From: Rhodospirillaceae bacterium
GTDB lineage: Bacteria; Pseudomonadota; Alphaproteobacteria; GCA-2731375
DNA: 5,268 nucleotides
Direction of reading: 5' to 3'
Assembly (NCBI GenBank): GCA_018701215.1
Contig: JABIWH010000053.1
Span: 1-5,268 of the forward strand
The notes under the pieces are model-generated. The model had not been told where the DNA came from. It did no database searches and saw nothing but the letters and a program-made list of their open reading frames with translations. This document shows positions 1 through 5,268 of this stretch, piece by piece; position 1 is the first letter of the stretch; each line of letters opens with the position of its first letter. The position numbers and the translations under genes were made by a program.

Positions 1-911
1 ATGGCCTCGATATTGGCGTAATCGTCATCTGTGGCGGTTTCGGGATTGGCCAGAACGTATTTGGCGTTAAAAACGTTCAGGCTTTTATTCTCCATGGCGC
101 CCATGTTGAAGTCGTTGATGGCGACGATGTTGAACAGGTCCAGATCATACTCCAGGCCATATTTCTCCTCGTCCCAGCGCATGGAACGTTGCAACGCTTC
201 CATGGCATAGCCGCAGCGGTCTTCGTTGCCGGGATCGGTGTAGATACGCAAGGTGACCCCTCGCCCCGAGCCAGTGGTGAATTGGTCTTCCAACCAACGT
301 AGATCCCCCGCTACCAGGGCAAATAGATAGGATGGCTTGGGGAACGGATCGTCCCAGACCGCGAAATGCCGGCCATCCGCCAAATCGCCTGCCTCGACCA
401 GATTGCCGTTGGAAAGCAAAATCGGGCAGCTGGTTTTATCGGCCCGAATGGTCACCCGATAAGTGGTCATGACGTCGGGGCGGTCGGGGAAATAGGTGAT
501 GCGGCGAAAGCCTTCCGCCTCGCATTGGGTACAGAAGATGCCGCTGGATTGGTACAAACCTTCCAGCTTGGTATTCGCCGCCGGCGCGATCCTGGTGACC
601 ACCTCCAACGTGCAGGCCTCGGGCGCGTCCGTCAGGCTGATCCCGCCGGCATCCACGGTATAATCATCGGGCCCCAGGGCGCGCCCATCCAGGGCCAGTG
701 ACAGCAGCTGCAAATCTTCCCCCAACAGGCGCCACGGCGTGCCAGAATCCGTATGGACATCGCCATGGGCAGGATTGCGGCGCAGGGACATCCGCGCCAA
801 AACCTGGGTTCGCTCTGGTTCTAGGTCAAATTCCAACGCGACGTTCTCGACCAAAAAGGCCGGCGGTTGGTAGTCGCTCAAGCGGATCGTCTGGGGGGCA
901 TCTTTTGTCAT
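1..911 (-). CDS. pepN: Aminopeptidase N (M1 zinc metallopeptidase), N-terminal part, cut by window edge
   Basis: Cytoplasmic zinc aminopeptidase that removes N-terminal residues from peptides in the last steps of protein turnover. The window shows 303 residues from the start MTKDAPQTIRL. Visible are the N-terminal beta domain, the TQCEAEGF segment (Q129 and E131, matching Gln119 and Glu121 of E. coli PepN, which bind the substrate amino terminus), the following ITYFPDRPDV stretch, and the M1 exopeptidase signature GAMEN at residues 271-275, followed by KSLNVFNAKYVLA. The zinc motif HEXXH should start only a few residues past the left edge, so the catalytic centre cannot be checked. The start is well set: an in-frame stop lies at 942-944 with no other start codon between. 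The gene diverges from the first methyltransferase across 125 bp. The family assignment is firm; integrity beyond the edge is unknown. Confidence 0.95.
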   Translation of the reverse strand, partial: MTKDAPQTIRLSDYQPPAFLVENVALEFDLEPERTQVLARMSLRRNPAHGDVHTDSGTPWRLLGEDLQLLSLALDGRALGPDDYTVDAGGISLTDAPEACTLEVVTRIAPAANTKLEGLYQSSGIFCTQCEAEGFRRITYFPDRPDVMTTYRVTIRADKTSCPILLSNGNLVEAGDLADGRHFAVWDDPFPKPSYLFALVAGDLRWLEDQFTTGSGRGVTLRIYTDPGNEDRCGYAMEALQRSMRWDEEKYGLEYDLDLFNIVAINDFNMGAMENKSLNVFNAKYVLANPETATDDDYANIEA

Positions 912-913
912 GC

Positions 914-932
914 CCCTGCTTGCCCGGCAGGG
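914..932 (-). promoter_or_regulatory. Hairpin over the pepN ribosome-binding region
   Basis: On the minus strand a perfect 6-bp stem, CCCTGC paired with GCAGGG around a 7-nt loop, lies 2 nt before the pepN ATG. The only purine-rich Shine-Dalgarno candidate, AGGGG, is part of the downstream arm and unusually close to the start codon. The structure could limit translation initiation. It may also be chance in GC-rich DNA; no regulator is recognised. Confidence 0.25.
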
Positions 933-970
933 CGGCGCAGGTCAAGTCCTTCCCACAATAACCCGGCAAA

Positions 971-1004
971 TTAACGATTTGGTATCCATATATTTCGATA
1001 ATCC
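971..1004 (+). promoter_or_regulatory. Conserved upstream element of methyltransferase copy A (putative promoter/operator)
   Basis: This 34-nt stretch matches 3060-3093 upstream of copy B at 27 of 34 positions without gaps. It includes an identical 13-mer TTGGTATCCATAT (979-991) and an identical ATAATCC tail. It ends 32 nt before the start codon, a plausible place for a promoter. The GATAAT at 997-1002 resembles a -10 hexamer, but no sigma-70 -35 box at 16-18 nt spacing is conserved in both copies. It may therefore be an operator or a promoter for another sigma factor. Conservation is seen; function is inferred. Confidence 0.5.
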
Positions 1005-1021
1005 GCGAACAGTTTCGTTGA

Positions 1022-1030
1022 AAAGAGGTG
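1022..1030 (+). promoter_or_regulatory. Ribosome binding site that decides the start of copy A
   Basis: AAAGAGGTG lies with its GAGG core 8 nt before the ATG at 1037. An in-frame GTG at 1028 could in principle start a protein three residues longer, but that GTG is part of the Shine-Dalgarno itself and has no such site ahead of it. The ATG at 1037 also aligns exactly with the start of copy B. Confidence 0.65.
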
Positions 1031-1036
1031 ACCGGC

Positions 1037-2029
1037 ATGGCCGTCAATGACTTTGCGCCATTTTTGAATACATTCGAGGGCATGGAACCGTTCGCGGGAT
1101 ACGTGGACAAAGGTTTTCTGACTGACTTTATTGGACAGCGCATTGACGGCAAATTTCGCGTCCTTTGGGGCGTCGACCCGGATGCGGTCGGCGATGCGGA
1201 GGCCCAGACGCGTCTGCCGGAACTGGCGGATGGTGAAGGCTGGTTCGAACATTTCAATTGGGTCGCGGCGGCGCGGGAGGCACGCGGCTCCTACACCATG
1301 ATGACCCTGGGATCGTGCTATGGCGGCCAGGCCGTGGGTAGCTACCTGACTTTGCAGGCCATCAACCCTATGCCGGCCATGCTGGTCGCGGTCGATGGCG
1401 TGCCCGAGAACATGGAGATGACCCGGCAGCATTTCAGCAACAATGGCATTGACCCTAATGAGCACTGGATGGTCGAGGCGGCCATGAGCGGCGACAACAA
1501 GCCAGTGCTCTTCCCCATCGGCTCGCCCGGCTCCGGCGCGCAGAATTGTGTTGATACCAACTCTACCGCAGCCCGCATGGCAATTCTGGAATTGGCCCGG
1601 CGCAACAACAGCACCGATAACCTGGCGGAGAACCTTTTATTGCGCAACGCCACGGACCTCACCGTGCCGTTGGTACCAAATCCGGACGTGGACTGGACCG
1701 GCGAAATCACCTTCGTCTCCGCCGTGACCCTGCGGGATCTGCTGACGCCATTTCCCCGCGTGGATTATGTGGAGGCGGATTTACAGGAATCCGAACGGTT
1801 GGTCTTTCCCCCCGCCATGGATCTATTGACCAAGAAAGTCCGGCGCGTGCACCTGGGCACCCATGGCGACCCCACCCATGATATGCTGGAAGGCATGTTC
1901 CGGGAGCGCGGCTGGGACATTCTGTTCAGTTATAAACCACGCGCATCCTATCAGACGGAACACGCGACCCTCGACATGAACGATGGTGTTTTGACCGCCG
2001 TTCATCCTGCCATGGCATACAGCAGCTAG
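1037..2029 (+). CDS. FkbM-family SAM-dependent methyltransferase, copy A
   Basis: Predicted cytoplasmic 330-residue methyltransferase of the FkbM (Methyltransf_21) type. Members use S-adenosylmethionine to methylate hydroxyls of sugars, polyketides or other small molecules; the substrate here is unknown. The SAM fold is visible in order: glycine-rich loop LGSCYGGQ (91-98), acidic strand end LVAVDGVPENM (116-126), then NNGIDP, and late FkbM signatures EITFVSAVTLRDLL (about 223-236), VDYVEADLQESE (242-253) and VRRVHLGTHGD (268-278). The first ~85 residues (GYVDKGF, GQR and WF...NW motifs) are an N-terminal extension shared with copy B, and I do not recognise them. There is no signal peptide or membrane segment. 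The ATG at 1037 is chosen for its ribosome site and alignment with copy B. The stop is TAG. The gene converges with the interrupted sulfotransferase-like gene, leaving a 53-bp gap with no clear terminator. Family likely, substrate unknown. Confidence 0.85.
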   Translation: MAVNDFAPFLNTFEGMEPFAGYVDKGFLTDFIGQRIDGKFRVLWGVDPDAVGDAEAQTRLPELADGEGWFEHFNWVAAAREARGSYTMMTLGSCYGGQAVGSYLTLQAINPMPAMLVAVDGVPENMEMTRQHFSNNGIDPNEHWMVEAAMSGDNKPVLFPIGSPGSGAQNCVDTNSTAARMAILELARRNNSTDNLAENLLLRNATDLTVPLVPNPDVDWTGEITFVSAVTLRDLLTPFPRVDYVEADLQESERLVFPPAMDLLTKKVRRVHLGTHGDPTHDMLEGMFRERGWDILFSYKPRASYQTEHATLDMNDGVLTAVHPAMAYSS

Positions 2030-2082
2030 GACACTTTCCGCGCTTGATCCGTCAAATCGTGGGAGCAACGACAGGCGACGGG

Positions 2083-2913
2083 TCAGGCTTCCCATTTACG
2101 GTAGAATGTCTCGATCTCCGGATCGGAGTAGAAATGCCGTACATAGTTTGAGCCATACTGCATATCCAAGAATTCGGTTGGAAATTTACAGGCCTTAACA
2201 GCAGCCTGGTAACTTCCGCCAAATTGGCCCGTTGACCCCTCGTTGGTACGGATGAGTTCAAAATCCGAGATCTGGGCAAAGCGGCCTATGGCTTGTATGG
2301 CACTTTGACCTAAAGTCTCTTGTTTGATCACAAGTGCGTTGCGATACATCTGATATTCGCGGCCTTGGCCAAACGGCTCGGCGTAGACGTCAATACCGGC
2401 GTAGGGTTTTAACTCCCGATCAAATCATTCGACGGGAATTCTCGGTAAAACCGCATCAATCATCTCATCATGATTTCCTTGCATGGATTTTTCCAACAAA
2501 ACATCGGTGGAAACATCTTTGTACAACATCGCCCGGCGGCACATGATATCAAGCTCACGGCGGAACTGGTTCACATCAAGTTGCCCATCTATTTCATGTG
2601 AGCCAACAGGTCGTTGCTTACTTTGGTAATGTTCGGACACAAGCCATCCGACGGGCTCTCGGAATGGACTGATAAATCGAAAAAGCTCAGCCGCCCCCTG
2701 ATCCGAAAGGTAATAGCGCAACCACGATTTATGAGCAGTTTCTACGGCTTCCTCTACATCGTTAAACCTATCGACACGCTTCGATTGATGCCATTGAGGA
2801 TGGAGAAAGTGTCCATGATGTGCGGGAACGCCACGGGCTTCCAGAGATCGAACAATCGCGGTCGAGGCAACGCGGCCCATTTGGTAAACAAAAATAGGAC
2901 ACCCTGGGATCAT
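2083..2913 (-). pseudogene. Sulfotransferase-like / capsular-polysaccharide-synthesis-like gene with one in-frame TGA
   Basis: Read through a single TGA at 2425-2427, this gives 276 codons before the final TGA at 2083-2085. The first 162 residues carry a P-loop-like PAPS-binding motif near the N-terminus (FVYQMGRVASTAI, 8-20), an HHGHFLHP segment (32-39), and FRFISPFREPVGWLVSEHYQ (78-97), which resembles the 3'-phosphate-binding R...S motif of sulfotransferases. After the stop the same frame continues FDRELKPYAGIDVYAEPF and ends YGSNYVRHFYSDPEIETFYRKW, matching the C-terminal style of this family as I know it. The stop falls where that family typically has Trp (W-FDRE), so one TGG-to-TGA change explains it. 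ATG 2911-2913 is the only start after an upstream in-frame stop at 2932-2934; a GGAG lies 10 nt before it. The probable role was group transfer in surface polysaccharide assembly. G+C is lower than the neighbours. Low-level readthrough or a base-call error cannot be excluded. Confidence 0.75.
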
Positions 2914-2950
2914 GACGCCTTGGCTCCGAAATTACCTGTGGGATGGTCAG

Positions 2951-2967
2951 TATCCATCTCATGGATA
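2951..2967. promoter_or_regulatory. Perfect inverted repeat TATCCAT-CTC-ATGGATA, putative operator
   Basis: A 7-bp perfect inverted repeat with a 3-nt spacer lies 38-54 nt before the start of the interrupted sulfotransferase-like gene, in the 209-bp divergent region shared with methyltransferase copy B. The half-site TATCCAT is the same 7-mer found in the conserved upstream elements of both methyltransferases. Such symmetry suits a dimeric regulator. A small RNA hairpin is the alternative, but the stem is AT-rich and weak. The symmetry is seen; the binding role is inferred. Confidence 0.45.
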
Positions 2968-3059
2968 ACATTGGGTTTTAGCGAGAAATCATAAACATAC
3001 CATTAACCATGCCATTCCCGGTTACCGGCCGAAACGGTGGTATCGAGATGAGGAAGGCT

Positions 3060-3093
3060 TTAATGGATTGGTATCCATATTCCTCAATAATCC
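3060..3093 (+). promoter_or_regulatory. Conserved upstream element of methyltransferase copy B (putative promoter/operator)
   Basis: Counterpart of 971-1004, ending 29 nt before the GTG start. It contains the identical 13-mer TTGGTATCCATAT (3068-3080) and AATAATCC. In this copy it also contains a perfect inverted repeat ATGGAT-TGGT-ATCCAT (3063-3078). Copy A keeps only the right arm of that repeat, so the conserved part is the TTGGTATCCATAT core and not the dyad. Confidence 0.5.
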
Positions 3094-3110
3094 AACTGCA
3101 TTACTGAAAT

Positions 3111-3117
3111 GAGGAGG
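3111..3117 (+). promoter_or_regulatory. Ribosome binding site supporting the GTG start of copy B
   Basis: GAGGAGG is a strong Shine-Dalgarno sequence 5 nt before the GTG at 3123. It supports GTG as the real start, which aligns residue for residue with the ATG start of copy A (MAANDL versus MAVNDF). Confidence 0.7.
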
Positions 3118-3122
3118 CCACC

Positions 3123-4115
3123 GTGGCGGCAAATGATCTTGCATCGCATCTAAATATCTTTGACGGCGTCGAACCGTTTTCCGGTTATGTGGACAAAGGT
3201 TTCACCGTTGATTTCGTTGGGCAGCGGACAGATGCGCGGTTCTGGAGCACACGCACCACGCCAGTGGAAGAGATCGGCGGCTGCGAAGTACGAACAGAAC
3301 TGCCCGGACTGTCCAGTGGCGAGGACTGGTTCGAGTATTACAATTGGTTCGCCGCGGCACGCGAAGCGCGCGGCTCCTATGTCATGATGACCTTGGGCTC
3401 TTGCTTTGGCCTGCAAGTCGTCGGCAGTTATCTGGCGTTGCAGGCGGTGAACCCCATGCCGGCCATGCTGGTCGCCGTCGACGCCGTGCCTGAGAACATG
3501 GCCATGACCGAAAAACAGTTCCGCAATAACGGCATCGACCCCAATGATCATTGGATGATCGAGGCCGCGCTGGGCGCTGACAACAAACCCATCCTTTTTC
3601 CCATTGGCGCGCCTGGTTCCGGGGCACAGGGTTGCACTGAAACCAACAGCGGCGCCACCCGCATGGAAATCCTTGATCGGGCCAGGCGTGCGGGCGCGAC
3701 CGAGCATCTCGCCAAAAGCCTGATGCTGCGAAACAGTACCTCCCTGGTGATTGATTTGGCGCCGGACAGCGACCATGACTTCACCGGCGAAATTACCTTT
3801 GTCTCCGCCGTGACCTTGAAAAATCTATTGGCGCCGTTTCCGCGCATCGACTTCATCGAGGCCGACCTTCAGGAATCAGAAGGCTTGGTCTTTCCGCCGG
3901 TCATGGATCTTTTGACCAAGAAGGTGCGCCGCGTCCATCTGGGCACCCATAGCGACCGCACCCATGACAAGCTGGAAAAAATGTTTGCCGAGCGGGACTG
4001 GGATGTTCTGTTCAGCTATAAGCCCAGGCAGTCGTTTGAAACGCCCCACGGCAACTTCGATATGAACGACGGTGTGCTGACCGCCGTTAATCCCGCCGTG
4101 GCCTACAGTAGCTAG
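3123..4115 (+). CDS. FkbM-family SAM-dependent methyltransferase, copy B
   Basis: Paralogue of the gene at 1037-2029: also exactly 330 residues, with about 224 identical positions by hand count and no gaps. All candidate functional segments are kept: LGSCFGLQ (91-98), LVAVDAVPENM (116-126), EITFVSAVTL (223-232), IDFIEADLQESE (242-253), VRRVHLGTHSD (268-278) and DMNDGVLTAV near the C-terminus. That points to two working enzymes under selection, not one gene and a relic. The strongest divergence is residues 41-50, with no identity, so the copies may differ in substrate or partner. It is predicted cytoplasmic and probably O-methylates a sugar or related acceptor. The gene is divergent from the interrupted sulfotransferase-like gene across 209 bp and converges on the acyl-CoA dehydrogenase gene with 12 bp between stop codons. 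It starts at GTG and stops at TAG. Confidence 0.85.
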   Translation: MAANDLASHLNIFDGVEPFSGYVDKGFTVDFVGQRTDARFWSTRTTPVEEIGGCEVRTELPGLSSGEDWFEYYNWFAAAREARGSYVMMTLGSCFGLQVVGSYLALQAVNPMPAMLVAVDAVPENMAMTEKQFRNNGIDPNDHWMIEAALGADNKPILFPIGAPGSGAQGCTETNSGATRMEILDRARRAGATEHLAKSLMLRNSTSLVIDLAPDSDHDFTGEITFVSAVTLKNLLAPFPRIDFIEADLQESEGLVFPPVMDLLTKKVRRVHLGTHSDRTHDKLEKMFAERDWDVLFSYKPRQSFETPHGNFDMNDGVLTAVNPAVAYSS

Positions 4116-4124
4116 AGCGTTTCC

Positions 4125-4137
4125 GGGCTAGAAGCCC
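4125..4137. terminator. Short GC hairpin at the convergent gene ends (weak terminator candidate)
   Basis: GGGCT-AGA-AGCCC forms a 5-bp stem with a 3-nt loop in the gap between copy B and the acyl-CoA dehydrogenase, and overlaps the latter's TAG stop codon (4128-4130). No T-run follows on either strand, so it is not a canonical intrinsic terminator. It is listed because nothing else in the 12-bp gap could end either transcript. Confidence 0.2.
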
Positions 4138-5268
4138 AGCTGCCTACCCGCCAGATCCTTCATGATTTCAGCTGAGCCGCCGCCAATAGCCATGACCTTG
4201 GTCTCGCGGTAGATCCGCTCCACCTTGCCGCCGCGCATATAGCCCGCGCCGCCGAGGATTTGCATGGCCTCGTTGGCGCAGAATTCCATGGTCGACGTCG
4301 TGTTGACCTTCAACATGCAGACATCGGCGACCACCCGGTCGCCCTGCATATCGCGCCAGGTCAGATCCTCCAGATAGGCCTGGCCGGAATTGATCCGCAT
4401 GGCCATATCCACCAGCTTGTGGCGGATCACCTGGTTCTCGATCAAAGGTTTACCGAACGTGTGGCGCTCCTTGGCATAGGCCGTGGCCTCGTCCAGGCAG
4501 GTCCGGGCATAACCCAAGGCGCTGGCCGACATGCCCAGACGCTCGTAGTTGAAGTTATGCATGATCGCCTTAAAGCCTTCGTTCTCCCGGCCGATTAGAT
4601 TGGCGGCGGGCACCCGCACATCATCGAAATACAGCGCTGCCGTGTCGGAGGCCCACCAGCCCATCTTTTTCAGCTTGGTGCGCTCAAAGCCGGGCCGGTC
4701 CCGCTCGATCATCAGCAACGAAATACCGCCCAGGCCGTCGCCACCCGTGCGTACGGCGACGGTATAGAAATCAGCCCGATAGCCGGAGGTGATGAACATC
4801 TTCTGGCCGTTGACGATGTAGTCATCGCCATCGCGCTTGGCCGTGGTCTTCAGGCGCGCCACATCAGAGCCACCCGATGGCTCGGTCACCGCCAGGGCGG
4901 CGATCTTTTCTCCCGCCAGGACCGCAGGCAGGACGCGGGCCTTCAACTCGTCCGAGCCGAATTGCGTTAAATGCGGCGTACCGATGGTATGGCTCATCAA
5001 CGAGGCATTGACGCCGCCGGCCCCTGCCCGGGTCAATTCACCGGCGGCAATGACGTTGTAGAACCTATCGCACGGAACGCCGCCATATTCTTCCGGATAA
5101 CCCAGCTGCAGCAGCCCCACCTCGGCCGCCTTTTTATACAGCTCGCGGGGAAACTCCTCGGCCTCGTCCCAGGCGGCTGCGTTGGGCTCGATTTCCTTTT
5201 CAACGAAGCGGCGCATTGTGGCACGGAATGCTTCGTGTTCATCCGTATAATAGAGGCTGTGGCGTTGA
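4128..5268 (-). CDS. Acyl-CoA dehydrogenase, long-chain/isovaleryl-type, 5' end cut by window edge
   Basis: FAD-dependent dehydrogenase that introduces the alpha-beta double bond into an acyl-CoA and passes electrons to electron-transfer flavoprotein; used in fatty-acid or branched-chain acid breakdown. 379 residues are visible and the frame stays open to the edge, starting QRHSLYYTDEHEAF, typical of the family only a few residues from its start. The Met at 5214-5216 is therefore internal. Counting from that Met: AVTEPSGGSD (109-118) is the FAD/substrate loop, RHTFGKPL (251-258) and GGAGYMRGG (322-330) are family signatures, and the protein ends IGGGSAEIMKDLAGRQLGF. The position of the medium-chain-type catalytic Glu is Gly346; a Glu in NYERL (E225, codon 4542-4544) sits where long-chain and isovaleryl enzymes carry their base. 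Substrate length is not predictable. It converges with methyltransferase copy B and shows no evident functional link to it. Confidence 0.93.
   Translation of the reverse strand, partial: QRHSLYYTDEHEAFRATMRRFVEKEIEPNAAAWDEAEEFPRELYKKAAEVGLLQLGYPEEYGGVPCDRFYNVIAAGELTRAGAGGVNASLMSHTIGTPHLTQFGSDELKARVLPAVLAGEKIAALAVTEPSGGSDVARLKTTAKRDGDDYIVNGQKMFITSGYRADFYTVAVRTGGDGLGGISLLMIERDRPGFERTKLKKMGWWASDTAALYFDDVRVPAANLIGRENEGFKAIMHNFNYERLGMSASALGYARTCLDEATAYAKERHTFGKPLIENQVIRHKLVDMAMRINSGQAYLEDLTWRDMQGDRVVADVCMLKVNTTSTMEFCANEAMQILGGAGYMRGGKVERIYRETKVMAIGGGSAEIMKDLAGRQLGF

Larger units (their letters stand above)
971..2046 (+). repeat. Tandem duplication unit, copy A (methyltransferase with its flanks)
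   Basis: Upstream element, coding region and a short post-stop stretch match 3060-4132. Downstream of the TAG stop both copies carry a similar TTTCCG-GCT-GA pattern before similarity disappears. The duplicated unit therefore seems to have been slightly larger than the gene and to have carried its own upstream region. Protein identity of about 68% means the duplication is old, or that the second copy was acquired from a relative. Confidence 0.6.
3060..4132 (+). repeat. Tandem duplication unit, copy B (methyltransferase with its flanks)
   Basis: Diverged direct repeat of 971-2046 in the same orientation, with the interrupted sulfotransferase-like gene lying between the two units. Similarity covers the upstream element, all 330 codons without an insertion or deletion, and roughly 15-20 nt past the TAG stop. 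Its right end runs into the last codons of the acyl-CoA dehydrogenase gene. Confidence 0.6.

Noticed and set aside
366..961. Plus-strand open frames over the pepN region
   Set aside because: The minus strand reads as aminopeptidase N across the same bases, with GAMEN and the TQCEAEGF segment.
1028..1036. GTG at 1028 as the start of methyltransferase copy A
   Set aside because: This GTG is part of the Shine-Dalgarno for the ATG at 1037, and the paralogue has no equivalent extension.
971..1710. Minus-strand open frames opposite methyltransferase copy A
   Set aside because: Antisense shadows of the conserved plus-strand protein; no ribosome sites or recognisable domains.
2030..2082. Terminator between copy A and the interrupted gene
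   Set aside because: Only short imperfect dyads occur (for example TTGA-TCCG-TCAA at 2044-2055, and CCGTC at 2049 with GACGG at 2077 across a long loop), and no T-run follows on either strand.
2083..2349. The C-terminal fragment as an independent small gene starting at the Met at 2347-2349
   Set aside because: It is in the same frame as the upstream part, the sequence between is open and family-like up to the single TGA, and it reads as the C-terminus of the same protein.
2425..2427. TGA as a selenocysteine codon or a genetic code with TGA as Trp
   Set aside because: The expected residue is Trp, not Cys/Sec. The other genes use TGG for Trp, the base composition is not that of TGA-Trp organisms, and the same gene ends with TGA.
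2614..2994. Plus-strand open frame (126 codons) over the interrupted gene
   Set aside because: The opposite strand carries the sulfotransferase-like motifs in a continuous frame; this one is their shadow and shows no family features.
3150..3776. Long minus-strand open frame (208 codons) opposite methyltransferase copy B
   Set aside because: It lies wholly antisense to a gene with clear family motifs, has low-complexity Arg/Gly/His-rich content typical of reverse reading of GC-rich codons, and matches no family I recognise.
4260..5061. Plus-strand open frames over the acyl-CoA dehydrogenase
   Set aside because: They are antisense to a well-recognised protein and have shadow-type composition.
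5214..5216. ATG at 5216 as the start of the acyl-CoA dehydrogenase
   Set aside because: The frame continues upstream with family-like sequence (TDEHEAFRATMRRFVEKEI) to the window edge, so this Met is internal.

Overview
The window is about 60% G+C and compactly coded. It looks like a chromosomal segment of a proteobacterium, most likely an alphaproteobacterium. That assignment rests on base composition and the character of the aminopeptidase N and acyl-CoA dehydrogenase proteins, and is an inference, not a database result. The window holds two housekeeping-type genes cut by its edges, with a small accessory island between them that looks devoted to methylation and transfer chemistry, perhaps on a surface polymer.

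Layout: (1) 1-911, minus strand: the N-terminal third of an M1-family aminopeptidase N (pepN), cut by the left edge just before its zinc-binding HEXXH motif. (2) 1037-2029, plus strand: a 330-residue FkbM-type SAM-dependent methyltransferase (copy A). (3) 2083-2913, minus strand: a sulfotransferase-like / capsular-polysaccharide-synthesis-like gene with one in-frame TGA where a Trp codon is expected; otherwise the frame is open and both ends are recognisable. (4) 3123-4115, plus strand: a second 330-residue FkbM methyltransferase (copy B), about 68% identical to copy A by hand count and aligning without gaps. (5) 4128-5268, minus strand: an acyl-CoA dehydrogenase of the long-chain/isovaleryl type, lacking only its first few residues at the right edge. 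There are no gene-free stretches over 300 bases; the longest gap is the 209-bp divergent region 2914-3122.

The two methyltransferase genes are an old tandem duplication. The similarity includes about 65 bp of upstream DNA, and a short stretch past the stop codon also matches. The TGA-interrupted gene sits between the copies in opposite orientation and is lower in G+C (about 48% in a counted 240-bp stretch). The 7-mer TATCCAT (either strand) was found only four times in the window, always in intergenic DNA: once before each methyltransferase and twice as a perfect inverted repeat before the interrupted gene. This suggests the island shares a regulator or promoter architecture, which is the most interesting hypothesis here.

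No RNA genes, insertion sequences, CRISPR arrays or attachment sites were seen. No canonical GC-hairpin-plus-T-run terminator was found in either convergent gap.
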